Source: Pseudarthrobacter sp. NS4 (GTDB taxonomy: Bacteria > Actinomycetota > Actinomycetes > Actinomycetales > Micrococcaceae). Taken from it: a stretch of DNA of 64,000 nt. How positions within the stretch are numbered: position 1 is the stretch's first letter; each line of letters begins with the position of its first letter. The stretch covers positions 1,922,001 through 1,986,000 of the forward strand of contig NZ_CP103288.1 of assembly GCF_024758005.1 (NCBI RefSeq), written 5' to 3'. Below are positions 34,912 to 44,763 of this stretch, piece after piece. The notes beneath the pieces were generated by a model, which worked only from the letters and a program-made list of their open reading frames with translations, made no database searches and was not told the DNA's origin. The position numbers were made by a program, and so were the translations under genes.

Positions 34912-36297
34912 CTACTGGGGCTGCTTGGCCGCCACGTTCGCTTCGGTGCGGTGCCCGGCGATCTCTTCGACCTGGTGTTCGGCTTCCTCGAGCTTGCGCT
35001 GGTGCGGGACCAGGACGGTCACCAGGCCGCCCAGGAGCGCCACGCCGCCGTAGATGTAGAAGGCCGTGGAGCCGCCGATCCCCGCAGCCGCCAGCCAGCC
35101 GCCGATGATCGGACCAAGCACGCCGCCCAGCCGGCCCACGCTGGCGCACCAGGCCACGCCGGCCGCGCGGGCATTGGTGGTGAAGTAGTTGGACTGGAAT
35201 CCGTAGATCAGCACCTGGGTCCCCAGCGTTCCCACGCCGGCCACGGCGATGAAGGTGAAGAGGACGGGCAGCGGGAAGTTGAAGGTCATGAGTACCAGCG
35301 AGACCGTGGCAAGACCGAATGTCGTGGCGATAACCCGTTGCGGGCCGCTCTTGTCAGCCAGCCGGGAGGCGATCAGGCCTCCCGCCACTGCGCCGAGGTT
35401 CAGTGCCAGCGGGAAGAACAGGGAGTAGGTCCGGCCGTAGCCGTAGCCCTCCATGATTCTGGGCAGCCAGGTGTTGAGGCCGTAGGTAAGGAGCAGGCCG
35501 CAGAAGGACATGAGCCCCAGCAGGACCGAAGCCAGCGCGAACTGCCTCGAGAAGACGGCGGCGAACCCGGACTTCTGCGGCGCCGCGCCCGTTTCCAGGA
35601 TGACGCGCTCTTCGAGGAGCGGCACGCCCGTGCGCTCCGCAGCGGCGAGGGCTTCCTCTTCCCGGCCGCGGGACAGCAGCCAGCGGGGAGACTCGGGGAG
35701 TTTCCGCCACGCGATGGGGAGCAGGATGACCAGCGGAAGCGCGCCGATGATGAAGAGGCCGCGCCAGCCGAGGCTGTCGTGGAACATGATGCCCATGATG
35801 GAGGCGAGCACGCCGCCGGCCGGAACGCCGGAGTACACGATGGCGTTGTAGAACTGGCGGCGCCCGGCCGGAGCGAACTCGGCCATGGTGGCGCCGGCGC
35901 TGGCGATGACCACGCCCAGGCCCAGGCCGGTGATGAAGCGCATGGCGCCGAAGGCCGGCAAGGTGGTGGTTAACGCCGTGACGAACATGCCCACCGAGAA
36001 CCAGGCGATGCCCAGCAGCATCAGCCGGCGACGGCCGAAGAAGTCGCCCACGGCGCCGCAGATCAGTGATCCCACCAGCACGCCGATAAGGGCCCAGGAG
36101 CCCAGGAGCCCGGCGGTGGCCAGGTCGAACTTTCCGATCTGGCCGGGATCGGCGAGGAGGCCCGGCAGGACGGTGCCGTAGATGACCAGGTCGTAACCGT
36201 CAAAGAGCAGGGCCGTGCAGATGATGAAGGCCACCCAGTTGGCGGTGCGGGCCTCCTTTTGTGGATTTTCAGCGATAACCGCGTGCGGTTGTGTCAT
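34912..36297 (-). CDS. benK: Benzoate MFS transporter BenK (aromatic acid:H+ symporter)
   Basis: 461 residues, twelve predicted membrane helices, AAHS family. Signatures include FDGYDLVIYGTVLP in helix 1, the loop 2-3 motif GAVGDFFGRRRLMLLG with D and RRR, and SPRWLLSRGREEEA in the central loop. It takes up benzoate with protons. It is upstream of catR on the same strand, about 127 bases away, and its own promoter region carries a palindrome at 36441-36459. Confidence 0.92.
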   Translation of the reverse strand: MTQPHAVIAENPQKEARTANWVAFIICTALLFDGYDLVIYGTVLPGLLADPGQIGKFDLATAGLLGSWALIGVLVGSLICGAVGDFFGRRRLMLLGIAWFSVGMFVTALTTTLPAFGAMRFITGLGLGVVIASAGATMAEFAPAGRRQFYNAIVYSGVPAGGVLASIMGIMFHDSLGWRGLFIIGALPLVILLPIAWRKLPESPRWLLSRGREEEALAAAERTGVPLLEERVILETGAAPQKSGFAAVFSRQFALASVLLGLMSFCGLLLTYGLNTWLPRIMEGYGYGRTYSLFFPLALNLGAVAGGLIASRLADKSGPQRVIATTFGLATVSLVLMTFNFPLPVLFTFIAVAGVGTLGTQVLIYGFQSNYFTTNARAAGVAWCASVGRLGGVLGPIIGGWLAAAGIGGSTAFYIYGGVALLGGLVTVLVPHQRKLEEAEHQVEEIAGHRTEANVAAKQPQ

Positions 36298-36440
36298 GTC
36301 CGGGTCCTCTCAGGGGTGATTGCATGCGCTGGCACGACTCTGGGCCAGCGGCCGTTTCCGGGTTCCTTTCAGCCTGACAGGTGTGTGACACGGGACATAT
36401 GAGGTAACTACCCAGGGTTCCGCCCGGGGGTCTCTGTGTA

Positions 36441-36459
36441 CTTATTTCGAATGAATAAG
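36441..36459. promoter_or_regulatory. Palindromic site upstream of benK
   Basis: CTTATT at 36441-36446 and AATAAG at 36454-36459 form an inverted repeat with a 7-base centre, in an AT-rich stretch between benK and the divergent maleylpyruvate isomerase-like gene. A LysR or LuxR operator is possible. It does not match the 24918-24962 repeat. Confidence 0.4.
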
Positions 36460-36520
36460 ACGTTTAGATGGAAGAGTAAATATAGATGACACCTCACCGG
36501 CCTGCCGCTAGGCTGGCGCA

Positions 36521-37219
36521 ATGACCACTCCCGCACGCCTTCATTCCGACCTGTCCCGCCTGGGCCGGGAAACCGACATGTTCCTTGCCACCGTCGCGTC
36601 CTTGTCGGACGACGAAATGGCCGGCCCGTCGCTGTGCGACAGATGGTCCAGGGCGCACGTGATTGCCCACGTCGCCGCCAATTGCCGTGCGCTGGTCGAA
36701 CTCATCGACTGGGCCGCCACGGGAGAAGAGCGCCGGCTTTACGCCTCGCCCGAAGCCCGCGCCGGTGCCATCTCCGCCTTGGCAGCGCTGCCTCGGGAGG
36801 AATTGCTGGAGGAGTTGCGTGCCTCGGCCAAACACTTCGCCGAGCAGGCGCAGCGGCTGGCCGGCACACTCGTTGCTCCGGAAGTCAAGGTTAACGGCGG
36901 TCCACTTCCGGCAACGTCCATCGTGGCGCTCCGGATCGCGGAAGTGGTGGTGCACCACCATGACCTGGACACGGCCTGGACCATCGAGGAAGCCGATCCG
37001 GACTCGTTGCTGGATTCCCTCGAGGCCGTAGTTCGTTCGCTGGGTGCCTGGGATGTGCCAGGCATGACCCTGGTCACCGAGGAACGCGACCAGTGGGTTA
37101 TCGGCAACGGCGCGCTGCGCGTTGAGTCCGACCGTGAGGGCCTGCTCCAGTGGCTGGCGCGCGGTGATGCCGCGCATATCGAGGCGGAGGGCTCGGTGCC
37201 GGCACTGCCGCGCTGGTGA
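36521..37219 (+). CDS. Maleylpyruvate isomerase family mycothiol-dependent enzyme
   Basis: 232 residues. The N-terminal DinB-like four-helix domain has the metal-binding pattern WSRAHVIAHVAANCRAL (first His) and VVVHHHDLD (later His pair), and a C-terminal sterol-carrier-like part ends the protein. The family includes mycothiol-dependent maleylpyruvate isomerases of gentisate catabolism, but most members have unknown substrates. Its place beside benK suggests aromatic metabolism; no gentisate dioxygenase is in the window, so that link is not proven. Confidence 0.82.
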   Translation: MTTPARLHSDLSRLGRETDMFLATVASLSDDEMAGPSLCDRWSRAHVIAHVAANCRALVELIDWAATGEERRLYASPEARAGAISALAALPREELLEELRASAKHFAEQAQRLAGTLVAPEVKVNGGPLPATSIVALRIAEVVVHHHDLDTAWTIEEADPDSLLDSLEAVVRSLGAWDVPGMTLVTEERDQWVIGNGALRVESDREGLLQWLARGDAAHIEAEGSVPALPRW

Positions 37220-37502
37220 GCCGGCCGGCACGAACGGCTCCAGCGGCATCCCGTCGAGGGACCTGCATAGTCCGGCGGGAGTATTTTCCTTGCTCCACCG
37301 CTTCTGCGATTCCTTCGGCCGCCCGCACCACCCGGTCGTCAAAGTCCTGGTCCGATGACTCAACCAACCTGGCAAGGGGCATGACACGGCGTTGTCGAGC
37401 AAGGGAAAGCCCATATGGTTGTGAAAAGCGTTCGTGTCCGCTTCCGGAAGCGCGGTCGTTGTCTCAAGGGGTTGAATCGGTGAGGTGGGCCTGTTGACAG
37501 TG

Positions 37503-38367
37503 TCAACTCCAGGGATTCGGGGTGAAGACTATGCCGTTTGAAGGTGCTGTCATGCCTTTACGTAGTGCGAGGGTGTTCATGACTGGGTTGATGCATTGGT
37601 CATAGAGCCGTGGAAAGAGGCTGTGTATCGGGATGAAGGTTCCCTGGATTTGACCGACCACTGTTACCGGCCGTGGCCGTTTCGAAATCCGTAGTATCGC
37701 CTTGGCGACTCTGTGTGGGAGACAACGGGGGGTAGCGGGTGGACGGGCTTGCGGGTGTAGTTCGCGGCGTGCTGGTAGATGGGCGTGTCGATTGTTGTCG
37801 GCAGGACCAGGCAGGTGTGGATGTCCTTGGCCGTTCATAACTCCTGGCGCAGTACTTCCGTGAAACCGAGCAGCCCGAATTTGCTGGTCACGTAGGGGGA
37901 GACGTATGGCGAGGTGATTTTGGAGTAGACCGATCCGTAATGATCAGCGTTCCCTGGCGCTGATTGTGGAAGTGCGGCAGCACCGCGCGGGCGGTGTGGA
38001 CGGGTCCGAAAAGGTTTGTTTCGATGATCTGGCGGAACACCTGGGGCGGTGTGGTTTCGAAGGTTCCGTAACTGTAGACGGAGGCATTGGCGACACAGAC
38101 GTCGATGCGGCCGAACGCTTCGACTGCTGCGCGCACGAGGTCTTCTACCTCGGACTCCTGACTGACATCGGTCGGCACGGTGATGACCTGCGCCCCGTCC
38201 TCGGCGCATTCGGTGGCTACTTCTTGCAGGGTTTCTGTGCTGCGGGCGGCGAGAACGAGCCGGGCACCGTCCTTCGCGAACGCATGAGCGCTGGCCCGGC
38301 CAATGCCGCTGGAGGCACCGGTGATCACCACCACGGCTCCGGGTGCAGCGCGTTTTCCCGGTTTCAC
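37503..38367 (-). pseudogene. Short-chain dehydrogenase pseudogene
   Basis: The N-terminal part is a good SDR: ITGASSGIGRASAHAFAKDG, the acidic residue for cofactor choice, NASVYSYGTFE. Three lesions follow. A frameshift near 37936 breaks the catalytic region, whose Tyr-Lys motif continues in another frame as YVTSKFGLLGF. A TGA at 37835-37837 sits where CGA (Arg) fits. A second shift near 37715 precedes the last block (VAKAILRISKRPRPVTVVG, NPVMNTLALRKG). Repaired, it would be about 285 residues. Three separate lesions argue for real decay. Confidence 0.85.
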
Positions 38368-38406
38368 CGGCTTTGCCGAAGGTGGGCAGCCCCTGCGGGG
38401 TGATAG

Positions 38407-39102
38407 TTAGCGGACACGGTCGAACAACCGCAGCAGGCTTTCGGTGACCACCCCGAGGACCACGTGGGTTACCGCGCCCCTTGCGTGTGCCTGCCAGGGG
38501 TATTCCGTTGGCCCTGAGGCCAGCCCCAGTGCAGGGGCGACCACTTCATCGTTGATCACAAACAGGCCAAAACCGTACAGGGCACCTCCGCCCGCCTGCA
38601 TGACCGGTACTTTCCTTCGGACAACGGCGTGCAGCGCTCCGGGCAGAATGCCCAGCGCGTAGTGCAGGGCAACGCCCGAAGGGTTTGGTTGGCCGGTGTG
38701 AACGTTGATGCCGCTGAGAGCGGCTAGTTTCTCGACTCCGACGTGGGCGACGTCCTTTCCTGCCGGCTGCGCCTGTCGCTGCCGGTCCAGTGCCTCCTTC
38801 TCAGCATCGGTGTACTCGACATCGGTCCCGCCCTTGCGGGCCTGCAGTTCGCGCACAACCGCGTCCGGGTCTTCATGGTTGTACAGAAACCATCCGACGC
38901 GGTCCATCGCCCACACACCGGCCGCGCCGGCTACTGCGCCGAGCAGCATATCCAGAGCAACGCTGGGCTGTGGTTGGTGTATCTGCTGGGCGGGAGCAGT
39001 GCTGACCGGGACGGGAGAGTCGTCCAGGTGCCCGTTCCCGGAGGACTGCGGGGAGGCTGTGCGGCCCTCTGGCAGGTTTTCGGCTGTCGTGGGATGTGTC
39101 AT
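38407..39102 (-). CDS. Membrane protein of a local paralogue pair (YagU/DUF1440-like)
   Basis: 231 residues. A polar N-terminus of about 45 residues, then a membrane segment with AVAGAAGVWAMDRVGWFLY, a charged linker, and two or three more hydrophobic segments (GVALHYALGILPGALHAVV, GGALYGFGLFVINDEVVAPALGL, and a C-terminal TEYPWQAHARGAVTHVVLG). It is homologous to the protein at 40509-41108 over these motifs. Family name is tentative. It lies 74 bases downstream of a broken alcohol dehydrogenase on the same strand. Confidence 0.7.
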   Translation of the reverse strand: MTHPTTAENLPEGRTASPQSSGNGHLDDSPVPVSTAPAQQIHQPQPSVALDMLLGAVAGAAGVWAMDRVGWFLYNHEDPDAVVRELQARKGGTDVEYTDAEKEALDRQRQAQPAGKDVAHVGVEKLAALSGINVHTGQPNPSGVALHYALGILPGALHAVVRRKVPVMQAGGGALYGFGLFVINDEVVAPALGLASGPTEYPWQAHARGAVTHVVLGVVTESLLRLFDRVR

Positions 39103-39176
39103 CGAGGGATCCTTTCAATGGTTCGGGCAAACTTCCGTCACACCGGAAGGAACCCAGGTGCCGGGGTGGGGGTGTG

Positions 39177-40351
39177 TCAGGGTTTGAGAACGACCTTGAT
39201 GCAGTTGTCCTGCTTTTTTTGGAAGACTTCGTAGGCTGCGGGTGCTTCATCCAAAGGGATCTCATGGGTCGCCAGGTCGGTAACCCCGAGCGGGTCGGAA
39301 GGATCCTCGACCAGCGGCAGGAGGTCATCGATCCACGCTTTGACGTTGCACTGGCCCATGCGCATCTGGATCTGTCTATCGAACAAAGTCAGCATCGGCA
39401 TCGGATCTGCCATGCCGCCGTAAACACCGCTGATGGAGACAGTCCCACCGCGGCGCACAGCGTCAATACAAGCGTGCAGAACGTTCAACCGGTCCACACC
39501 GGCCTTCTCGATGGCTTTTTGCGCGAGCGGATCCGGCAAAAGCCCCGCTGCCTGCTGGGCGAAAGCCCCTACCGGGGATCCATGTGCTTCCATCCCGACG
39601 GCGTCCAGAACGGAGTCCGGGCCCCGGCCGCCGGTCATGTCCCGCAACTCATCACCTATGGTGTCGCTGTAATCCATGGCTTCCACGCCGTGCCGTTCGG
39701 CCATGGAGCGCCGCTCGGGCACCCGCTCGATGCCGATGACCCGGTAACCCAGATGGACGCCGGCGCGGGCCGCGAACTGCCCGACCGGACCCAGCCCGAA
39801 AACCGCCAGCGTGCCACCGTCAGGTACGTCCGCGTACTGCACGCCCTGCCAGGCAGTGGGCACAATGTCCGAAAGGTAGAGGTACCGCACATCGGGCAGG
39901 TCCTGACCCACCTTTATCGGGCCGTAATCGGCGAAGGGGACCCGCAGGTATTCCGCCTGCCCGCCGGGAACCGAACCATACAGCTCCGAGTAACCAAAGA
40001 TCCGCCCACCGAGCCCCTTTTCCCTGACCTGCGTGGTCTCACACTGCGACTGCAGGTTCAGGCTGCACATCAGGCAGGTCCCGCAGGCGATGTTGAAGGG
40101 AATCACCACCGGGTCCCCGACCGCCAGGTTCGACACATCACTGCCGACCTCTTCGACAATCCCCATGGGCTCATGACCCAGGACATCACCCTTGCTCATG
40201 TAGGGCCCCGCACCTCATACAGGTGCAGGTCCGACCCACAGATCGCCGTGGAGGTAATCCTGATGATCGCGTCGGTCGGCTCCTGGATGACCGGGTCCGG
40301 CACCTGTTCAACGCTGACCGACCGCTTTCCCTGCCAGGTAAGTGCCCTCAT
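39177..40351 (-). pseudogene. Zinc-dependent alcohol dehydrogenase, split by one frameshift
   Basis: An ATG at 40351 opens with [20 protein letters not shown] and reaches the catalytic-zinc Cys in [10 protein letters not shown]; the frame then fails at 40203-40209 in a GGGCCCC run. The rest, [19 protein letters not shown], the structural zinc site CGTCLMCSLNLQSQC, the Rossmann motif GLGPVGQFAA and a normal C-terminus, follows in the next frame to 39177. One extra base restores an enzyme of about 391 residues, of the glutathione-independent formaldehyde/threonine dehydrogenase-like MDR group. A single homopolymer lesion leaves sequencing error possible. Confidence 0.85.
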
Positions 40352-40508
40352 GACCACAAGCTCCCCGTCATTGGTAAGTATGCTTAGCAGTCCCAGTATG
40401 TTCACGTTTACTACCGAAAGGAAGGGGACCTCGTGGATTGGATCCAATCCCACGACAGAAGTAAGCGCTCATCGATCGGCAATTTACTGCCAGGACGAAG
40501 GTGATCGG

Positions 40509-41108
40509 GTGAATAACCAGCAGGCTACCCGGAGATGGGCTCCGGTGGCAGGCCTCCGCTCTTCAGGCCTTGATGCGGTTTTAGGTGCAGCCGCAGGTGC
40601 CGCCGGCGTCTGGGCCATGGACCAGATCGGGTGGTTCATGCTCGGGCACGAAAACCCGCAAACCCTTACCCGGGACCTGGCAGCGCGCGACAAAGATGCG
40701 GCTGGGAAAACCGGGATGGGAAAGCAGGTCCGCGCGGTGCAGGCCGCCGCCCCAGGCAGTGCTGCCACTGCCGGCGCGTTCAAAAAGGCCACGCAGGTCA
40801 GCGGGGTGAGCCCGACCGATCAGCAGCCGGGAACGGGCGCGGCCCTGTTTCACTATGCGCTGGGAATGCTGCCCGGCGCCCTCTATGCAGCAGCACGCCG
40901 GAAACGACCATCGGTGGGCACCGGATCCGGCGCCCTGTACGGGTTGGCATTGTTCGTGGTCATGGACGAAACACTCGCGCCGCTGACCGGGATAGCCGCT
41001 CCACCAGGCCGATATCCCTGGCAAGCACACACGCGCGGCCTGGCCGCCCATCTCGTGCTCGGCATGACCACCGAAACCCTCCTGCGCGCAACCGACCGCC
41101 TCCAATGA
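40509..41108 (+). CDS. Membrane protein, paralogue of the 38407-39102 gene
   Basis: 199 residues from a GTG at 40509 with AAGG about eight bases upstream. The same ordered motifs occur as in the other copy: AAAGAAGVWAMDQIGWFML, a charged/Ala-rich linker, ALFHYALGMLPGALYAAARR, GSGALYGLALFVVMDETLAP and RYPWQAHTRGLAAHLVLGM. The two genes flank the alcohol dehydrogenase on opposite strands. Function unknown. Confidence 0.7.
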   Translation: MNNQQATRRWAPVAGLRSSGLDAVLGAAAGAAGVWAMDQIGWFMLGHENPQTLTRDLAARDKDAAGKTGMGKQVRAVQAAAPGSAATAGAFKKATQVSGVSPTDQQPGTGAALFHYALGMLPGALYAAARRKRPSVGTGSGALYGLALFVVMDETLAPLTGIAAPPGRYPWQAHTRGLAAHLVLGMTTETLLRATDRLQ

Positions 41109-41265
41109 ACACACTCTAGCCTCAGCCCTCGGACAGACCCTTCGGTGACCCCACAGTCGGGCCTCCCTGGCCGTTATGCCAGTTGCCCCTGGTTCATACG
41201 CTCGCGTTGCTGCGCCGAGGATGAGTACCTTCGACCAGCCGCAAATCTTTCTTCAGCACAACCGT

Positions 41266-42222
41266 TCACGCACGGCCACCCGTCCGCTCCGTCAGGGCGT
41301 GACCACGACCGCGGCGCAGGCGTATGGCCACGATGACCATGAGAGCTGTGCCCACGACGATGCTGGCGTCGTGGAGCCACCGAAGGAAGGACAGCCAGGC
41401 GAGGTCTATCTGCCAGGTGGCGAGCCCGGCGCCTACCAATGTGGCCGACGGGACCAGAGCCAGAGCGATCATGACGCCCGTCGTGAGCACCGATCTGCTT
41501 GCGGCGATGAGTATTGCACCAGCCAGTCCTGCAGCGATGGTCACAACCGTGCTGCTCCAACTGAAGGTGGTCCAATATTCGACGAGCACGCCAGAGGAAA
41601 GATAGCCGGTCGTGTCCCCGAGGGGCCTGGTGCCGAGACTGCGCAGTAGCAGCGTGCCCGCCGCAGCCCCGAGGACGAGGACACCGTAGCCCTTCACCGT
41701 ATCGAGCAACCCCCATTTCCAAGCCCTGTTCCCACCGACGGCGCCGAGACTGACTCTCACAAGCGGCTCGAACCCCGGAGCGATTAACATGGCCCCAATG
41801 ACCAGATGCACTGCGTTGGTACCAATCCCGGCGGCGGCCACGAAACCGGCGATGGCCATCACGACCAACTTGAAGAGGTCCATGTTGCTCTCCCGCCCGA
41901 TCACGAAGTCCATTTCCTCGAAGGAAGAAGACGACGAAACATCTCTGGCGATCGCGGTCGCTGAAGACGCCGAGATCATCCCCACCGGCTCACCGATCGA
42001 GACGGAGACGTCCTGCTCGGTGCCGGACCCGTGCCCTTCCAAGACGTGCATCAGCTGTGGCAGTGCCCGGTCGGTGAGCTCGAGGTTGACGACGTCACCC
42101 GGGGGCTGGAGGGAGATGCCCCTCTGCACCGAAAGTGTGATGAGTCCTGGCAACCGACGGATCTCCTCGAGCAAGGAGTCGGTCCGATGTGAGGGCAGGG
42201 ACACGGTGACTGTGCGGGGCAT
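41266..42222 (-). CDS. DUF389 family membrane protein
   Basis: 318 residues. A soluble N-terminal domain of about 110 residues resembling the DUF389 sensor part (PRTVTVSLPSHRTDSLLEEI) is followed by a hydrophobic domain of about six segments with the family hallmark VHLVIGAMLIAPGFEPLVRVSLG. AAGGAG eight bases before the ATG at 42222 fixes the start. Family function is unknown; a transport role is often assumed. Confidence 0.85.
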   Translation of the reverse strand: MPRTVTVSLPSHRTDSLLEEIRRLPGLITLSVQRGISLQPPGDVVNLELTDRALPQLMHVLEGHGSGTEQDVSVSIGEPVGMISASSATAIARDVSSSSSFEEMDFVIGRESNMDLFKLVVMAIAGFVAAAGIGTNAVHLVIGAMLIAPGFEPLVRVSLGAVGGNRAWKWGLLDTVKGYGVLVLGAAAGTLLLRSLGTRPLGDTTGYLSSGVLVEYWTTFSWSSTVVTIAAGLAGAILIAASRSVLTTGVMIALALVPSATLVGAGLATWQIDLAWLSFLRWLHDASIVVGTALMVIVAIRLRRGRGHALTERTGGRA

Positions 42223-42391
42223 GCTCGGGCTCCTTCGTCGGGTCATCGAGGCGTGCCCATGGAGGCGGCCCGCCCTAACGGGTCCGGACGGCAATCGGAC
42301 TGGCCCGTTGTCGATCATCCAATCACGTCGCCCAGTCGGACGTCGTGACGCCACAAGCCGACACCGAAGATCCAGTGTGGAGGAACAGGGA

Positions 42392-42712
42392 GTGGCCGAG
42401 CCAAAAACCTCCCTACACCGAGGAGCCCGCATCGTTTCCCAAGCGCTCAGAGCGCAGCTTTTCCCTCAACAAGGGAGGTCTTTGCTGTTTGGTGCCGAGG
42501 TCGACGCCGAGATGGAGCGCGGCCGGGAGCTCCAGGCAGGCATCAAGGCCGAGGAAACCATCCAGTTGCCCCCGCGCGGCACGAAGAAGAGCAAAAAAGT
42601 CCAAAAGCAGGAGGAGGAAGAAATCCGGCGCGGGCGTGAACTCCGAGAGCAGCAGCAAAGCCGGGACCCCGAACCGGGCCAGGACTCGGGGCAGAGGCGG
42701 GACAAGGACTAG
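42392..42712 (+). CDS. Hypothetical charged small protein
   Basis: 106 residues from a GTG at 42392 with GGAGG and AGGGA upstream. The C-terminal half is very rich in Lys, Glu, Gln and Arg (for example KKSKKVQKQEEEEIRRG) and probably helical. No domain recognised. Competing open frames exist on both strands, so this call is moderate. Confidence 0.42.
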   Translation: MAEPKTSLHRGARIVSQALRAQLFPQQGRSLLFGAEVDAEMERGRELQAGIKAEETIQLPPRGTKKSKKVQKQEEEEIRRGRELREQQQSRDPEPGQDSGQRRDKD

Positions 42713-43248
42713 CCCCCGCAAGAAACCCGGGACGCTGAGTGCCGAATGTCCGCCGCATCGGGGCAGGTGATGCCCGGTTATGGCGGCCAGTTCACTTGCC
42801 ACACGCCCGGTTCCACAAGGTGGCCCCGCAAGGCCACTCACCGAAATCAGAAACACCGGATGCGATCAAGCAAGGAGAAACCAGCCATCTTCAGCAGGGA
42901 AACCGTTGCAGCGTCTCTCCCGCGCTAACCGAGGCCGACCATCATCGGGTAGTGCATCCTGCCGGTACAGTAAACGGGGCCTTTCAGCGGTTGCAGCAAC
43001 CCGCAGCACACGCCCTGCAGCAGTCCCGGAAGGGACCATCCCCAGATTCCCCGAGGAGGGCTTCGATCATGACCATGGTGGATAACGCCGTTTACGTTCC
43101 AAAAAACTAGAGGCGCGCTACGCTGCTGCAGATGGTTGCCCTGTTGAACACATCCTTTCTGCTGCATCCGATGTCGTCTAGAAACGGAGCGCTGGCCTGA
43201 AATCCAGACATTTTTCGGCACGGTCCCTGTGGTCGCTAGCCCTTAACC
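42713..43248. other. Intergenic region
   Basis: About 535 bases without a supported gene. Several short frames overlap but have no ribosome-binding site. It leads into dispersed repeat 1, copy B. Confidence 0.4.
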
Positions 43249-43380
43249 TCGGTGGGGCAAACGCGTGTTTGCTGATCACGCGGCCGGAACTGGTGGCGAC
43301 TTCATTCCGTCCCTGGCTGGGGTCAATTCAGGTTATCCACGGCTGGAGTAGAGAGCCGTTGGGGTAGCTCCCTGGCAGCA
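43249..43380. repeat. Dispersed intergenic repeat 1, copy B
   Basis: Matches 16518-16650 in the same orientation. Here the GGTTATCCAC block (43331-43340) is joined by its exact reverse complement GTGGATAACC at 43387-43396, just past the end of the similarity, forming a 10-bp inverted repeat with 46 bases between. Copy A lacks that second half. Confidence 0.8.
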
Positions 43381-43530
43381 GTAGCGGTGGATAACCTACG
43401 AAAATTGTTCCCGGCTGTGGGCCGGCCGGCCGGACTTCTCGTTCGAACCTAGATCAGTTCCGGTTGTTCCGAGGACCAAGGCAAGGCGCCGTGTGTCAGC
43501 TTGGAGTTGCCGCTGTGAAAGGCTGCAGTT

Positions 43531-44763
43531 ATGGACAACTCACCTCGGGAACACGACCTCGTTCTCTACGGAGCGACGGGTTTCGTTGGCCGACTGATCG
43601 CCGGCTACGTCGCGGAGCATGCACCGGCCGGTATGCGAGTCGGACTCGCCGGCCGGTCCAGGTCCAGACTCGGGGCGGTTCGATCGCAGTTGCCGGTCGC
43701 GGCGCACCGATGGGCCCTCATCGAAGCCGACTCGGAGGACGCGGACTCGATCGCCGCCCTGGCCGCGGGCACACGCGTGCTCTTCACAACCGTCGGCCCG
43801 TACGCGAAACACGGACTACCTGTCGTCGACGCATGCGCACGGGCCGGTACCCACTACGCCGACCTCGCCGGTGAGGTGTCCTTCGTCCGGGAGGCAATCG
43901 ATCGCTACGACGCTCTGGCCAGGACGAGCGGGGCCAGGATCGTGCACTCCTGCGGCTACGACTCCGTTCCGTCCGACCTCGCCGTACTGCTGCTTCATCA
44001 GGCGGCAGAAGCCGATGGCGCTGGTGGTTTGGTCGAGGTCCAACTCATTGCTACGGCCAAGGGTGGCATCAGCGGAGGCACGCTCGAATCGATGCGCGGG
44101 CAGCTCGACGCGATGCGATCGAGCACCGCCCTGAGGTCATTAGCCGCGGACCCCTACGCGCTGAGCCCCGACCGCACAAGGGAGCCGACGACACAACAGC
44201 CTCCTGACACCGGTCCTGTGCGGCGTTCCGACGACGGCACCTGGACCGCGCCTTTCATCATGGCCGCGATCAACACCCGGATAGTGCGCCGCAGCAACGC
44301 ATTGCAGGGCTGGGCCTACGGCCGCTCCCTTCAGTACGGCGAGGTGATGGGGGTGGCCCCCGGACCGGCAGGAGCGGTCATCGCCAGGGCAATGGCACTC
44401 GGGCTCCGGGCATTCACGGGCGCGATGGCGTTCCCGCCGACCCGGAGGGTGCTCGACCGCTGTCTTCCGGCACCAGGTGCGGGCCCGAGCACCAACACGC
44501 AGCGCGCGGGCTGGTTCCACTCCCAAGTAACCGTCCGCACCGAGAAGGGCCACCGATACCAGGCGATTGCTGCTGGCCCCGGGGATCCCGGCTATGCCGC
44601 CACCGCCGTGATGGCAGGCGAGACTGCACTCGCTCTTGCCCTCGACGGTGACAGGCTGCCGACCGCGAAAGGATCGCTGACACCGGCCACTGCACTCGGC
44701 AACGTGCTCATGCAGCGACTCCGTGCGGCCGGCCACACTTACGACGTAACCAAACTCGTCTGA
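43531..44763 (+). CDS. Saccharopine dehydrogenase-like trans-acting enoyl reductase family protein
   Basis: 410 residues. N-terminal Rossmann fold with LVLYGATGFVGRLIAGYVAEH (G-x-T-G-F-x-G) and GLAGRSRSRL, then TVGPYAKHGLPVVDACARAGTHYADLAGE and HSCGYDSVPSDLAVLL, all typical of the Sccpdh NADP-binding family that includes mycobacterial trans-acting enoyl reductases. Probable NAD(P)H-dependent lipid or unknown reductase. It stands alone between repeat 1 and a gene-poor stretch. Codon use is somewhat richer in CGA and CGC than nearby genes. Confidence 0.85.
   Translation: MDNSPREHDLVLYGATGFVGRLIAGYVAEHAPAGMRVGLAGRSRSRLGAVRSQLPVAAHRWALIEADSEDADSIAALAAGTRVLFTTVGPYAKHGLPVVDACARAGTHYADLAGEVSFVREAIDRYDALARTSGARIVHSCGYDSVPSDLAVLLLHQAAEADGAGGLVEVQLIATAKGGISGGTLESMRGQLDAMRSSTALRSLAADPYALSPDRTREPTTQQPPDTGPVRRSDDGTWTAPFIMAAINTRIVRRSNALQGWAYGRSLQYGEVMGVAPGPAGAVIARAMALGLRAFTGAMAFPPTRRVLDRCLPAPGAGPSTNTQRAGWFHSQVTVRTEKGHRYQAIAAGPGDPGYAATAVMAGETALALALDGDRLPTAKGSLTPATALGNVLMQRLRAAGHTYDVTKLV

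Noticed and set aside
39096..40508. Plus-strand open frame continuing upstream of the 40509 membrane gene
   Set aside because: The first 470 codons are antisense to the alcohol dehydrogenase and carry no domain; only the part from the GTG at 40509 matches its paralogue.
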